A DNA stretch of 64,000 nt from positions 1 to 64,000 of the forward strand of contig NZ_SACJ01000003.1 of NCBI RefSeq assembly GCF_004016525.1, read 5' to 3'. Source of the DNA: Flavobacterium sufflavum. GTDB lineage: Bacteria; Bacteroidota; Bacteroidia; Flavobacteriales; Flavobacteriaceae. Made by a program: the position numbers and the translations under genes. Shown here piece by piece: positions 18,699 to 27,856 of the stretch. Numbering within the stretch: position 1 is the first letter of the stretch; every line of letters begins with the position of its first letter. The notes beneath the pieces are model-generated. The model worked only from the letters and a program-made list of their open reading frames with translations, was not told the origin of the DNA and ran no database searches.

Positions 18699-19793
18699 TT
18701 ATACATTAAAACGGAAATGCATCACATCACCGTCTTTAACCACATATTCTTTTCCTTCTACTTTGAATTTTCCTGCTTCTTTAGCTTTAGCCTCTGAGCC
18801 GTACTGAACATAATCCTCGTAAGAGATTACTTCTGCACGGATAAATCCTTTTTCAAAATCAGTATGAATAACTCCCGCAGCCTGTGGCGCAGTCGATCCA
18901 ATATTGATTGTCCAGGCACGAACTTCTTTGACACCCGCAGTAAAATAGGTTTGTTGTTTTAATAATTTATATGCAGCGCGAATTAAAACAGAAGAACCCG
19001 GTTCAGCTAATCCCATATCTTCCAGAAAAACCTGACGCTCTTCATAACTTTCTAATTCAGTAATATCAGCCTCAGCACCTACAGAAAGAATAATTACTTC
19101 CGCCTCTTCGTCTTTTACCAATTCTTTTACCTGATCTACATATTTATTTCCATTAACTGCTGAACTTTCATCCACATTACACACATACAACACCGGTTTT
19201 GTAGTAATCAATTGGAAACTTTCCATCAAAACCTCTTCATCATTACTCTGAGGAATTACTGTTCTGGCTGATTTAGCCTGCAATAAAGCTTCTCTAATTC
19301 TGTCTAAAAGTGCTTTTTCAGTTTGTGCTTCTTTATTTCCTGTTTTGGCTGCACGATTTACTTTTTCCAAACGTTTTTCAACCGTTTCCAAATCTTTCAA
19401 CTGCAATTCGATGTCAATTGTTTCTTTGTCACGAATTGGATTTACATTCCCATCTACGTGAACAATATTATCATTATCAAAACAACGTAAAACGTGAATA
19501 ATCGCGTTACATTCTCTGATATTACCCAAAAATTGATTTCCAAGACCTTCACCTTTACTGGCTCCTTTTACCAAACCTGCAATATCAACAATATCAACAG
19601 TTGCCATTTGAACACGTTCCGGTTTTACCAATTCTTCTAATTTATTGATACGAGGATCCGGTACATTTACCACACCAATATTAGGTTCAATAGTACAAAA
19701 CGGAAAGTTGGCACTTTGCGCCTTAGCATTAGACAAACAATTAAATAAAGTTGATTTCCCTACATTTGGTAATCCTACAATTCCTGCTTTCAT
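18699..19793 (-). CDS. ychF: Redox-regulated ribosome-binding ATPase YchF
   Basis: A 364-aa Obg-family P-loop protein. G1 is GLPNVGKSTLFN at 6-17, and G3 is DIAGLVKGAS. The G4 element appears as CNVDESS instead of NKxD, the change that gives YchF proteins ATP rather than GTP preference. A helical insert and a C-terminal TGS domain (YGSEAKAKEAGKFKVEGKEY...) complete it. The length is standard. YchF binds ribosomes and has been linked to stress responses. The N-terminus MKAGIVGLPNVG is canonical. Confidence 0.95.
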   Translation of the reverse strand: MKAGIVGLPNVGKSTLFNCLSNAKAQSANFPFCTIEPNIGVVNVPDPRINKLEELVKPERVQMATVDIVDIAGLVKGASKGEGLGNQFLGNIRECNAIIHVLRCFDNDNIVHVDGNVNPIRDKETIDIELQLKDLETVEKRLEKVNRAAKTGNKEAQTEKALLDRIREALLQAKSARTVIPQSNDEEVLMESFQLITTKPVLYVCNVDESSAVNGNKYVDQVKELVKDEEAEVIILSVGAEADITELESYEERQVFLEDMGLAEPGSSVLIRAAYKLLKQQTYFTAGVKEVRAWTINIGSTAPQAAGVIHTDFEKGFIRAEVISYEDYVQYGSEAKAKEAGKFKVEGKEYVVKDGDVMHFRFNV

Positions 19794-20076
19794 GATAATA
19801 TTGTTTACAGCCAGCCATTACAGCTAAAGCCTTTTAGTTTTTAAATTAAACGGTTGCAAATATAAGACATAAAAATCTATAGATAGCATATTTACAAAAT
19901 TAATACAGCACTACTTTTAAGACCAAAAAACAAGCATTTTTCTTATTAGTTTTTCAATCCTGACCCGGTAAATTTTCTTTATTTTAAGAATTCTAAAACC
20001 AATGCTTTCAGCAAAAAACCTTATCTTGCAGTTGATAAATTACTGCAAAACGATCAACAATACTAATTGTATAATT

Positions 20077-20820
20077 ATGACTAGTCTTTATCCTGATAAA
20101 ATGGCCGAAATTTATGATGCCATGTACCAAAGCTTCATAGACTATGACAAAGAATACACTTTTTACAACCAACTACTTCAAAAAAACAACCCTAAAAGTA
20201 TTTTAGAAATAGGCAGTGGAACAGGAAATCTAGCCCAACGTTTTATCGAAAGCAAACAAAACTACACCGGTCTTGATTATAGTAAAAGCATGATTGCTAT
20301 TTCTCAAAAAAGAAATCCCGGCTGTGATTTTATCCACGCTGACATGCGTGATTTTAACCTCGAAAAAAAAGTAGATGCTATAATTATCACCAGTCGTTCT
20401 ACCAGTTATCTCATTTCAAACAACGACATCAACGACACTTTTAGCTGCCTGCACAACAATCTCAATACCGATGGCATTATTATTTTTGATTTCATAGACG
20501 CTAACCGATTCATTCCTTACATCAAAGAAAACCCAACAATTATTCATACAGCCCAACACAAAGGCATTAATTATAGTAGAAAAAGCAGCTGGGAAGTAAG
20601 CCTGCACGACAATTTTTTACTCGAATGGACCGCCAAATATTACAGCGACGAAATAGACGACACTAAAGTAATTGCAAATGACTATGCCACAGTACGTGTT
20701 TTTACCCTAAACGAAATGCAATTATTCCTCTATCTCAACCATTTTGAAATTATCCAGATTATTGACAGAAAAACCTACGCTTACGACACTTTTGTAATTG
20801 TAGCACAAAAAAAATCCTGA
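20077..20820 (+). CDS. Class I SAM-dependent methyltransferase
   Basis: A 247-aa methyltransferase. Motif I is ILEIGSGTGNLAQRF, motif II follows in YTGLDYSKSMIAIS, and the DADMRDF-like element reads FIHADMRDF. The substrate is unknown. I place the start at 20077 (MTSLYPDKMAEIYDAM) because the family-like sequence begins there. An upstream in-frame ATG at 20002 would add 25 residues without recognisable homology. The gene stands alone and ends in a strong terminator that overlaps its last codons. Confidence 0.82.
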   Translation: MTSLYPDKMAEIYDAMYQSFIDYDKEYTFYNQLLQKNNPKSILEIGSGTGNLAQRFIESKQNYTGLDYSKSMIAISQKRNPGCDFIHADMRDFNLEKKVDAIIITSRSTSYLISNNDINDTFSCLHNNLNTDGIIIFDFIDANRFIPYIKENPTIIHTAQHKGINYSRKSSWEVSLHDNFLLEWTAKYYSDEIDDTKVIANDYATVRVFTLNEMQLFLYLNHFEIIQIIDRKTYAYDTFVIVAQKKS

Positions 20821-20840
20821 GTTATTCACTCAGGATTTTT
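20810..20840. terminator. Bidirectional terminator between methyltransferase and ferredoxin
   Basis: The arms AAAAATCCTGAG (20810-20821) and CTCAGGATTTTT (20829-20840) form a perfect 12-bp stem with a 7-base loop, with A and T runs on both sides. It overlaps the methyltransferase stop and lies before the ferredoxin stop on the other strand, so it can serve both convergent genes. Confidence 0.85.
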
Positions 20841-20863
20841 AAATTGAAATTATATATAATCAA

Positions 20864-21214
20864 CTATTCATTATGCAAGAAAGCTTGTCTGTTCAACAAG
20901 GTTTCTTCATCCTCTACATGATTATCATCAGGAACACAACAATCAACAGGACATACTGCAGCACATTGAGGTTCATCATGGAATCCTTTACATTCTGTAC
21001 ATTTTCCAGGAACAATGTAATAGATATCGTCCGAAATAGGAGTTTGAGCCTCTTCAGCATCCACTTCAGTTCCGTCAGGAAGTACTACTTTTCCACTTAA
21101 TTTGGTACCATCTTTATATCTCCAATCGTCAGCTCCTTCATAGATTGCTGTATTTGGACATTCTGGTTCACATGCACCACAGTTGATACATTCGTCTGTT
21201 ATGATAATTGCCAT
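20864..21214 (-). CDS. 2[4Fe-4S] ferredoxin
   Basis: A 116-aa small electron carrier. Cluster ligands are in [12 protein letters not shown] (first set) and [22 protein letters not shown] (the second set, with the insert typical of Alvin/Azotobacter-type ferredoxins). About 50 residues separate the two motifs. It is divergent from the acyl-CoA reductase gene at 21350. The same neighbourhood with serC is common in Flavobacteriaceae. Its redox partner is not identified. Confidence 0.92.
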   Translation of the reverse strand: MAIIITDECINCGACEPECPNTAIYEGADDWRYKDGTKLSGKVVLPDGTEVDAEEAQTPISDDIYYIVPGKCTECKGFHDEPQCAAVCPVDCCVPDDNHVEDEETLLNRQAFLHNE

Positions 21215-21280
21215 TTTATTCTGTATTTATTTTTTATAAGCTAAAATCTTAATAACCAAAAAACATTTGATATAAGACTT

Positions 21281-21311
21281 TTGACTTTCGACTTATTAAA
21301 TCTTACTTTTG
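21281..21311 (+). promoter_or_regulatory. Bacteroidota-type promoter for acyl-CoA reductase
   Basis: A TTG element at 21281-21283 and a TACTTTTG box at 21304-21311 fit the TTG-N(19-ish)-TAnnTTTG pattern with 20 bases between, ending 38 bases before the ATG at 21350. Confidence 0.55.
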
Positions 21312-21349
21312 TGCAAAATTACAATCAAAACATTTCATAAACAAACATT

Positions 21350-22408
21350 ATGACATTAGAAACTAAAAAAAATGCGTTTATCGAATTAGGAAAATTCCTG
21401 AACCAATTTTCTGAAGCTGAAAATCGTCCTCAAAATGACGTTTTAGGCAATGCTGTTTTTTTTGATTCCTTTGTTGATTTAATCCATTTATCTCAATCTC
21501 ATAATGGCTGGTACACTCCTGAACAAGTGTATTATGCAGTTCAATCCTGGGCAAATGCCCTGACAGAAGAAAACCTAAACAACTGGTTAAATGCTTATGA
21601 TTTTTCGAATGTAAAACCTAAAAAAATCGCACTGATATTAGCCGGAAACATTCCGTTGGTTGGTTTTCACGATTTCCTGTCGGTATTAATTGCCGGACAT
21701 GATGTTTTGGTAAAAACATCATCAAACGACCAGCATTTATTGCCTTTTTTAGCCAAATATCTGATTCACATCGAACCCGAATTTGCCAATAAAATCACTT
21801 TCACCGAAGGGAAATTAGAAAATTTTGATGCTGTAATTGCCACCGGAAGCAACAACACCGCCCGTTATTTTGAATATTATTTTAAAAACAAACCATCAAT
21901 TATTCGCAAAAGCCGAAATTCTGTTGCCATCTTAAACGGCGAAGAAACCAAAGAACAATTAATCGCTTTAGGTGAAGATATTTTCAGATACTTTGGCTTA
22001 GGATGCCGCAATGTATCTAAACTTTTTGTCCCAAAAGGATATAATTTTGACGCCTTTTTCGAAGCGATGTTCGAATACCAGGACATAATCAAATATGAAA
22101 AATACGCCAATAATTACGATTACAACAAAGCAGTTTTCCTGATGAGTAATTTCAAATTATTAGACAATGGTTTTTTAACTATCAAAGAAGACAATAGTCA
22201 CGCCTCTCCTATTTCGAGTGTTTTTTATGAATATTACGAAAATCTTGCTGATTTAGAAAAAAGATTAGATTCAGAAGCCGACAATATCCAATGTATTGTG
22301 AGTAATAATTTAGTGAAAAACAGCGTCGCATTTGGACAGACACAACAGCCTAAATTATGGGATTATGCCGATAACATCGATACTATATCGTTTTTGTTAA
22401 TAACATAG
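21350..22408 (+). CDS. LuxC-like acyl-CoA reductase
   Basis: A 352-aa protein of the LuxC/acyl-CoA reductase group, an aldehyde-dehydrogenase-superfamily fold. Visible elements are IALILAGNIPLVGFHDFL near 90, DVLVKTSSNDQHLLPFL, the VIATGSNNTARYFEYY loop, and FGLGCRNVSKLFVP, which contains the candidate catalytic cysteine. Members reduce acyl-CoA or acyl-protein thioesters with NADPH. It is conserved next to a ferredoxin and serC in flavobacteria, where its real substrate is not established. The gene lies 92 bases before serC, in the same direction. Confidence 0.8.
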   Translation: MTLETKKNAFIELGKFLNQFSEAENRPQNDVLGNAVFFDSFVDLIHLSQSHNGWYTPEQVYYAVQSWANALTEENLNNWLNAYDFSNVKPKKIALILAGNIPLVGFHDFLSVLIAGHDVLVKTSSNDQHLLPFLAKYLIHIEPEFANKITFTEGKLENFDAVIATGSNNTARYFEYYFKNKPSIIRKSRNSVAILNGEETKEQLIALGEDIFRYFGLGCRNVSKLFVPKGYNFDAFFEAMFEYQDIIKYEKYANNYDYNKAVFLMSNFKLLDNGFLTIKEDNSHASPISSVFYEYYENLADLEKRLDSEADNIQCIVSNNLVKNSVAFGQTQQPKLWDYADNIDTISFLLIT

Positions 22409-22500
22409 AAAAATTTTTAATAATTATTATGAATAATTTAATGTTTATTCAACTCCTATTACCGAAATTTGCATTTTAATTTTTTGGACTTAAATACACC

Positions 22501-23571
22501 ATGAAAAAACACAACTACAGCGCAGGACCATCTATCTTACCTCAGGAAGTTTTTGAAAAATCAGCACAAGCTATTTTAGACTTCAATAATTCAGGATTAT
22601 CTATCTTAGAAATTTCGCACCGCAGCAAAGACTTTGTTGCTGTTATGGACGAAGCCAGAGCTTTAGCTCTTGAATTACTAGGATTAGAAGGAAAAGGATA
22701 CAAAGCTCTTTTTCTTGGAGGTGGAGCAAGCCTTGAATTTTTAATGGTTCCTTACAACTTGATGAAAGAAAATGGGAAAGCCGCTTATCTAGATTCAGGA
22801 ACTTGGGCTACTGCAGCTATTAAAGAAGCTAAATTCTTTGGAGAAACTGTAATTGTTGCTTCATCTAAAGAAGACAACTATACTTATGTACCTAAAGATT
22901 ATGAAATTCCTGCTGACGCAGATTATTTCCACTGTACTTCTAACAATACCATTTTTGGTACACAAATGAAATCATTCCCTAAAACTAATGTGCCATTAGT
23001 TTGCGATATGAGTTCAGATATCTTTTCAAGAGTAATCGATTTTTCTCAATTTGACATTATCTATGCCGGAGCTCAAAAAAATATGGGACCTGCAGGAACT
23101 ACTCTAGTAGTTGTTAAAGAAGAAATTTTAGGTAAAAACGGTCGTGCTATTCCAAGTATGTTAGATTATGCTAAACATATCAAAGCTGACAGTATGTACA
23201 ATACTCCACCAGTTTTCCCGGTTTACGCTTCTTTATTGACAATGAAATGGATTAAAGAAAAAGGCGGGGTTGCAGCTGTTGAAAAATTAAACAACGCAAA
23301 AGCAGAATTACTTTATAATGAAATCGACAGAAACCCATTATTTAAAGGTGCTGCTGTAAAAGAAGACCGTTCTAACATGAATGTTACTTTCTTGCTAACT
23401 AACCCTGAGCACACTGAAACATTTGACAAAATGTGGAAAGAAGCTGGAATTTCAGGATTGCCTGGACACCGTTCAGTAGGTGGTTACAGAGCATCTATCT
23501 ACAATGCTATGCCAATTGAAAGCGTACAAGTGTTAGTAGATGTAATGCAAGCATTAGAAAAAAACGTTTAA
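22501..23571 (+). CDS. serC: Phosphoserine aminotransferase
   Basis: A 356-aa PLP enzyme of serine (and possibly pyridoxine) biosynthesis that converts 3-phosphohydroxypyruvate and glutamate to phosphoserine. The N-terminus is [26 protein letters not shown] follows, and the PLP lysine lies in [14 protein letters not shown]. The C-terminus has the substrate motif [18 protein letters not shown]. The length is standard. It is followed by a terminator and then a 2-hydroxyacid dehydrogenase that would supply its substrate. Confidence 0.96.
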   Translation: MKKHNYSAGPSILPQEVFEKSAQAILDFNNSGLSILEISHRSKDFVAVMDEARALALELLGLEGKGYKALFLGGGASLEFLMVPYNLMKENGKAAYLDSGTWATAAIKEAKFFGETVIVASSKEDNYTYVPKDYEIPADADYFHCTSNNTIFGTQMKSFPKTNVPLVCDMSSDIFSRVIDFSQFDIIYAGAQKNMGPAGTTLVVVKEEILGKNGRAIPSMLDYAKHIKADSMYNTPPVFPVYASLLTMKWIKEKGGVAAVEKLNNAKAELLYNEIDRNPLFKGAAVKEDRSNMNVTFLLTNPEHTETFDKMWKEAGISGLPGHRSVGGYRASIYNAMPIESVQVLVDVMQALEKNV

Positions 23572-23590
23572 AAACTAAACATATAAATAA

Positions 23591-23629
23591 AAAGAACGAT
23601 TAAAGGTCAAAAACTTTTAATCGTTCTTT
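23591..23629 (+). terminator. Hairpin after serC
   Basis: The arms AAAGAACGATTAAA (23591-23604) and TTTAATCGTTCTTT (23616-23629) give a 14-bp perfect stem followed by ATTTC. It lies between serC and the dehydrogenase gene, so the latter may rely partly on readthrough or on its own promoter. Confidence 0.7.
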
Positions 23630-23674
23630 ATTTCAATCAAAAAAGAATTCGAATCTTTAAATAAAAAAAAAGGA

Positions 23675-24625
23675 ATGAAAGTATTAGCAAACGACGGGAT
23701 TTCAAAAAGTGGAATCTTAGCTTTAGAAAAAGGTGGTTTTGAAGTAATCACTACAAAAGTAGCTCAGGAACAAGTAGCTAACTTTATCAACGAAAACAAC
23801 GTAAGTGTAATTTTAGTTCGTAGTGCGACTAAAGTTCGTAAAGATATTATCGACGCTTGTCCTGGTATCAAAATCATCGGTCGTGGTGGTGTAGGTATGG
23901 ATAACATTGATGTAGAGTATGCTAAAAGCAAAGGTATTCACGTAATCAACACTCCTGCTTCTTCTTCAGAATCTGTGGCTGAATTAGTTTTTGGTCATTT
24001 ATTAGGAGGTGTTCGTTTCTTACATGATTCTAACAGAAACATGCCTTTAGAAGGAGATACAAAATTCAACGACCTGAAAAAAGCTTATGCTAACGGAATT
24101 GAATTAAGAGGTAAAACTTTAGGTATCGTTGGTATTGGTCGTATTGGTCAGGCTACAGCTAAAATGGCTCTTGGTTTAGGTATGAAAGTTATCGCTGCTG
24201 ATAGCTTTATTCCAAAAGTAGACGTAAAAGTTGAATTTTTTGACGGACAATCAGTAACTACTACTATCACTTCTCAATCATTAGAGTCTTTATTCAAAGA
24301 AGCTGATTTCATCACTTTACACGTACCAGCTCAAAACGGTTACATTGTAACTGAAAAAGAGTTCGCTACAATGAAAGATGGTGTAGCTATTGTAAACTGT
24401 GCTCGTGGTGGTGTTATCAACGAAGTTGATTTAGTTAAAGCTTTAGACAGCGGAAAAGTTTCTTTTGCAGGTTTAGATGTTTTTGAAAACGAACCAACTC
24501 CTGCAACACAACTTTTAATGCACCCAAAAATCTCTTTGACTCCACACATTGGAGCTGCAACAGGAGAAGCTCAGGACAGAATTGGAACTGAATTAGCATC
24601 ACAAATCATTAGTTTATTGAGCTAA
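23675..24625 (+). CDS. D-2-hydroxyacid dehydrogenase, probable 3-phosphoglycerate dehydrogenase
   Basis: A 316-aa NAD-dependent dehydrogenase. The nucleotide-binding motif is LGIVGIGRIGQATAKMA. The catalytic triad region includes NCARGGVINE (arginine), a glutamate in FENEPTP and the histidine of LTPHIGAATGEA. It lacks the C-terminal ACT regulatory domain of E. coli SerA and therefore resembles the short type. Its position directly after serC makes 3-phosphoglycerate the likely substrate, the first step of serine synthesis. Other 2-hydroxyacids are possible. Codon use is strongly biased, consistent with high expression. Confidence 0.85.
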   Translation: MKVLANDGISKSGILALEKGGFEVITTKVAQEQVANFINENNVSVILVRSATKVRKDIIDACPGIKIIGRGGVGMDNIDVEYAKSKGIHVINTPASSSESVAELVFGHLLGGVRFLHDSNRNMPLEGDTKFNDLKKAYANGIELRGKTLGIVGIGRIGQATAKMALGLGMKVIAADSFIPKVDVKVEFFDGQSVTTTITSQSLESLFKEADFITLHVPAQNGYIVTEKEFATMKDGVAIVNCARGGVINEVDLVKALDSGKVSFAGLDVFENEPTPATQLLMHPKISLTPHIGAATGEAQDRIGTELASQIISLLS

Positions 24626-24648
24626 TAATTTTAAAACTTATCATATAC

Positions 24649-24682
24649 AAAAGGACTCATTACAGATGTAATGAGTCCTTTT
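24649..24682 (+). terminator. Rho-independent terminator
   Basis: A perfect 15-bp stem (AAAAGGACTCATTAC / GTAATGAGTCCTTTT) with a 4-base loop and a T tract, just after the dehydrogenase stop. Confidence 0.9.
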
Positions 24683-24722
24683 TTTTATTAAATTTGGTAA
24701 GTAACCCATAAAATAAAATCTT

Positions 24723-25280
24723 ATGTTAGACCAATTAGAACAATTAGCAAAGGAATTTGGAGCTGATGCCGTTATAAAAAATGAGGCAATTCCGAACGAA
24801 CAAAACGAAGCGGTACTAAAAGAAACTAGCAGTTCTATTTTTTCAAGCCTACAGAAAATAGCAGCCAAAGGCGATTTATCTGAAATAGTAGGCTTGTTAC
24901 AGGGTAAAGACATTAATGAAGACAATCCTGCGGTGCAGGAAATAACAAATCAGGTATCCAATTCGCTAACAGAAAAATTGGGTTTAAGTTCTGACACTGC
25001 TCACAGTACAGCAACTACAATGATCCCACAAATTCTAAATTCCTTAATAACTAAAGCCAACGATCCCAAAGATAAAAGCTTTAGCGTATCCGACCTGCTT
25101 AACTCCTTAACGGGAGGAGACAGCCCTGAACACGCAGGCATTATGGAGACCATCAGAACTTATGGAATACATTTTGGATTAGACCAAAACTCAGACGGAA
25201 AACTAGATGTCGATGATGCTGTTGAACTTACTAAAAAAGGAGGGTTAAGCGGTATGCTGGGAAAACTTTTTGGAAAATAA
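24723..25280 (+). CDS. DUF937-family protein with an EF-hand-like loop
   Basis: A 185-aa soluble protein with no signal peptide. The first 130 residues match the helical DUF937 (YidB-like) pattern, including an MLDQLEQLAKEFG start and QEITNQVSNSLTEKLGLSS. The C-terminal part contains DQNSDGKLDVDD, which has the spacing of a calcium-binding EF-hand loop (D-x-N-x-D-x-K-x-D-x-x-D), then a glycine-rich tail ending GKLFGK. The function is unknown. It has its own terminator at 25303-25330. The EF-hand call is from the loop alone. Confidence 0.75.
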   Translation: MLDQLEQLAKEFGADAVIKNEAIPNEQNEAVLKETSSSIFSSLQKIAAKGDLSEIVGLLQGKDINEDNPAVQEITNQVSNSLTEKLGLSSDTAHSTATTMIPQILNSLITKANDPKDKSFSVSDLLNSLTGGDSPEHAGIMETIRTYGIHFGLDQNSDGKLDVDDAVELTKKGGLSGMLGKLFGK

Positions 25281-25302
25281 AAACCTCTTATAAACACAAT
25301 AC

Positions 25303-25330
25303 AAAGTCATTTCCTCAAAGAAATGGCTTT
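25303..25330 (+). terminator. Terminator after the DUF937 gene
   Basis: The arms AAAGTCATTTC and GAAATGGCTTT pair over 11 bp (one G-T) around a 6-base loop and are followed by T residues. Confidence 0.8.
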
Positions 25331-25396
25331 TTTTATATAAAAATATTCCAAAAAAATGCGATTAAATTCGTAACTTTAATAAGAAAAATTTTCGCC

Positions 25397-25834
25397 ATGA
25401 AAAATCTTTTTTACATACTTGTCCTATTTTTTGGAGTATTAATAATTAGCTGTAGTGCAAATAAAACCGCCATTACAAAAAGCAAAAACACAGCTCCCCA
25501 AACCAGTGACACTACGAAAATTGTCAACAAAGACCTCGAATACGAAGTTATCATCATTGATCCCGGTTTCACTACCTGGCTCAACTCTATGGCTTATCCC
25601 CGTGGTTTTTATACTCAAAGCTATTTAGAAGCTAAAAACCAATTATACATCAACGAATGGAATAACCGCTTTTTACAACCGCAACGCTACAGCCGGGATT
25701 TATACGAAATGAGTATCGATTATGATTCCAATATTAATTATGGTTATGAAGTAAATTATTTGATATACAACTACATGGTTTATTTTCAAAATAATTACCA
25801 CCAAAAGCTTTTTGGCCGTGTTCCCTTTAGATAA
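25397..25834 (+). CDS. Small lipoprotein, probably DUF6146 family
   Basis: A 145-aa protein with a lipoprotein signal: hydrophobic YILVLFFGVLIIS followed by the lipobox cysteine (IISCSA). The mature part has a low-complexity K/T/S linker and then a compact, tyrosine- and asparagine-rich domain (PGFTTWLNSMAYPRGFYTQ, INEWNNRF, YNYMVYFQNNYHQKLFG). I recognise it as a conserved flavobacterial lipoprotein, likely the DUF6146 family, of unknown function. It is probably attached to the inner or outer membrane. It lies 32 bases before the next small membrane protein gene. Confidence 0.7.
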   Translation: MKNLFYILVLFFGVLIISCSANKTAITKSKNTAPQTSDTTKIVNKDLEYEVIIIDPGFTTWLNSMAYPRGFYTQSYLEAKNQLYINEWNNRFLQPQRYSRDLYEMSIDYDSNINYGYEVNYLIYNYMVYFQNNYHQKLFGRVPFR

Positions 25835-25866
25835 TCTTCACTACATTTGTAATCATTACAAATAAA

Positions 25867-26169
25867 ATGAAGAAATTAAAAGAACGTTGGAAAATAGAAT
25901 CTAACTTTCAGCTCACAATCATTTTTATCGTTTTTGCCATCACAGGATCGGCTTCGGCATGGATTTCAAAACCCGTTTGTATCTGGTTAGGAATCCTAAA
26001 AGAAGATTTCGGTTTCTGGCATACCCCTGTTCGCCTATTAATAGTATTGCCATTATACCAAATCCTTCTTGTAGTGATAGGTTTTTTATTTGGCCAATTT
26101 AAATTTTTCTGGGCATTCGAAAAGAAAATACTTCGAAAAATAGGATTAGGTTTCTTATTTAAAGAGTGA
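25867..26169 (+). CDS. Small inner-membrane protein, conserved in flavobacteria
   Basis: A 100-aa protein with two hydrophobic segments (LTIIFIVFAITGSASAWI and LLIVLPLYQILLVVIGFLFG) and a basic C-terminus (KKILRKIGLGFLFKE). The motif FKFFWAFEKK after the second helix recurs in this flavobacterial family (annotated in places as DUF6787; I am not certain of the number). Function unknown. It follows the lipoprotein gene closely and may share its transcript. Confidence 0.65.
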   Translation: MKKLKERWKIESNFQLTIIFIVFAITGSASAWISKPVCIWLGILKEDFGFWHTPVRLLIVLPLYQILLVVIGFLFGQFKFFWAFEKKILRKIGLGFLFKE

Positions 26170-26173
26170 TAAA

Positions 26174-26440
26174 TCAGTCTTCTTTTTTTATCACATAATA
26201 ATAAATCCAGGTTAACGTAAAAGTAGGCAGAACATCAGTAAAAGGAAGAAATTCTTCTACAAAAGAAATAATACCACCAAGCTTCCCTATTCTGCCTTTA
26301 TACATTTTGGTCATTAAAAATCCCGAAACCGGAGCCCAAACCACATCTGAAAACTCCCCCACAAAAGGAATCGAAAACGACAGCATTCCTATTGCATCGA
26401 AAAGAATTCCTAAAAAAAGCTTTTTATATCTGGTTTCCAT
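26174..26440 (-). CDS. Small hydrophobic membrane protein of unknown function
   Basis: An 88-aa protein with a long N-terminal hydrophobic stretch (FLGILFDAIGMLSFSIPFVG), a central VWAPVSGFLMTKMYKG element and a C-terminal helix (FTLTWIYYYVIKKED). I know the type as a short conserved membrane protein in Bacteroidota but no function. It is convergent with the gene at 25867-26169, with 4 bases between the stop codons and no room for a terminator. Confidence 0.6.
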   Translation of the reverse strand: METRYKKLFLGILFDAIGMLSFSIPFVGEFSDVVWAPVSGFLMTKMYKGRIGKLGGIISFVEEFLPFTDVLPTFTLTWIYYYVIKKED

Positions 26441-26471
26441 TTTCTATTTTCTTCCCATCAAATTTTAATAA

Positions 26472-27029
26472 CTATTCTTTTTTTAATTTGTCCTTAAAAT
26501 ACGTTCGTACTTTATCAATTTTTGGAGTTATCACAAAAGAGCAATAGCCTTGTGATTTATTTTGGTTGTAATAATTTTGATGATAATCTTCCGCTTCAAA
26601 AAATGTCGAAACAGGCGAAAGCTGGGTAACTATTGGTTTACCAAAAACATCTTCTTGCGTTAAAAACCGAATAAAATCCTCCGAAATCTCCCGTTGTTCT
26701 TGATTATGATAAAAAATCTCACTTCGATATTGAGTACCTACGTCATTTCCCTGACGGTTCAAAGTAGTAGGATCATGGGTTGCAAAAAACAATTCCAATA
26801 ATTCACCAAACAAAATGACTTCAGGATTAAAAGTAATTTGAATCGCCTCGGCATGTCCGGTATCTCCCTGACAAATTTCTTTATAGGTTGGATTTATCGT
26901 TTTCCCTCCAATGTAGCCCGAAACAACAGCCTCTACTCCTTTTAACTCCAAAAAAACAGCTTCGGTACACCAGAAACAACCACCTGCAAAAGTTGCCATT
27001 TCCATTTTTGTCTCTTTTTCCATAATCAT
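26472..27029 (-). CDS. msrA: Peptide methionine-S-sulfoxide reductase A
   Basis: A 185-aa repair enzyme that reduces the S-epimer of methionine sulfoxide in proteins. The catalytic cysteine is in FAGGCFWCTEAVF. Other MsrA signatures are VVSGYIGGKT, YKEICQGDTGHAEAI, FFATHDPTTLNRQGNDVGTQYRS and the YHQNYY element. No MsrB domain is fused. An in-frame ATG two codons downstream (27023) is an equally likely start. The gene is a single unit, divergent from the ABC ATPase gene. Confidence 0.93.
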   Translation of the reverse strand: MIMEKETKMEMATFAGGCFWCTEAVFLELKGVEAVVSGYIGGKTINPTYKEICQGDTGHAEAIQITFNPEVILFGELLELFFATHDPTTLNRQGNDVGTQYRSEIFYHNQEQREISEDFIRFLTQEDVFGKPIVTQLSPVSTFFEAEDYHQNYYNQNKSQGYCSFVITPKIDKVRTYFKDKLKKE

Positions 27030-27171
27030 TAATATCTATAATTCACCAAGTTGTTAAAAAGAATAATCTTTATTTTTATTAACTCAAATTTATGCTTTTT
27101 AGTCTAAAAATATGCTTCTTCCGAATTTTATAATCATTAAAATCTTTGTTTCTTTGTAAAAACTGCAAACC

Positions 27172-27834
27172 ATGATACAAGCCCGAAACTTACATAAATA
27201 TTACGATCAACTTCACGTTTTAAAAGGAGTTGATTTACATATTCAAAAAGGAGAAATCGTTTCCATTGTAGGTGCTTCGGGAGCAGGAAAAACAACACTT
27301 TTGCAAATTTTAGGCACACTCGACAAACCTAATAGTGATATCGATATTGAACTTCGAATCAACAATGAGGATATTTTGTCTATGAACGACAAAAAATTAT
27401 CAAAATTTAGAAATTTAAATTTAGGGTTCATTTTTCAATTTCACCAATTATTGCCTGAATTTACCGCTCTGGAAAATGTTTGCATTCCGGCTTATATTGC
27501 TAAAAAATCAAAAAAAGAAACCGAAGAAGAGGCTATAAAACTACTTACTTATTTAGGTCTTTCACATCGAATAAATCACAAACCAAACGAACTTTCGGGC
27601 GGTGAACAACAGCGTGTGGCCGTAGCCAGAGCATTGATCAACAAGCCTGCTGTGATTTTTGCCGATGAACCTTCCGGGAATTTAGACACCCATTCAGCCG
27701 AAAATTTACACCAATTATTTTTTAAGCTAAGAGACGAATTTGGGCAAACTTTTGTCATTGTTACCCATAATGAAGACTTAGCCAATATGGCCGACAGAAA
27801 ACTTGTTATGATTGACGGATTAATAAGTAATTAA
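27172..27834 (+). CDS. LolD-like ABC transporter ATP-binding protein
   Basis: A 220-aa ATPase. The Walker A is GASGAGKTT, the Q-loop lies in [18 protein letters not shown], the signature is [15 protein letters not shown], Walker B is [12 protein letters not shown], and the switch histidine is in [10 protein letters not shown]. The family is LolD/MacB, whose members drive lipoprotein release from the inner membrane or MacB-type efflux. No permease gene is adjacent, as is usual for lolD in Bacteroidota. It is 22 bases upstream of the TIGR02757 gene and probably co-transcribed with it. Confidence 0.88.
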   Translation: MIQARNLHKYYDQLHVLKGVDLHIQKGEIVSIVGASGAGKTTLLQILGTLDKPNSDIDIELRINNEDILSMNDKKLSKFRNLNLGFIFQFHQLLPEFTALENVCIPAYIAKKSKKETEEEAIKLLTYLGLSHRINHKPNELSGGEQQRVAVARALINKPAVIFADEPSGNLDTHSAENLHQLFFKLRDEFGQTFVIVTHNEDLANMADRKLVMIDGLISN

Positions 27835-27856
27835 TAAGTTAAGCCAAAATCTAACA

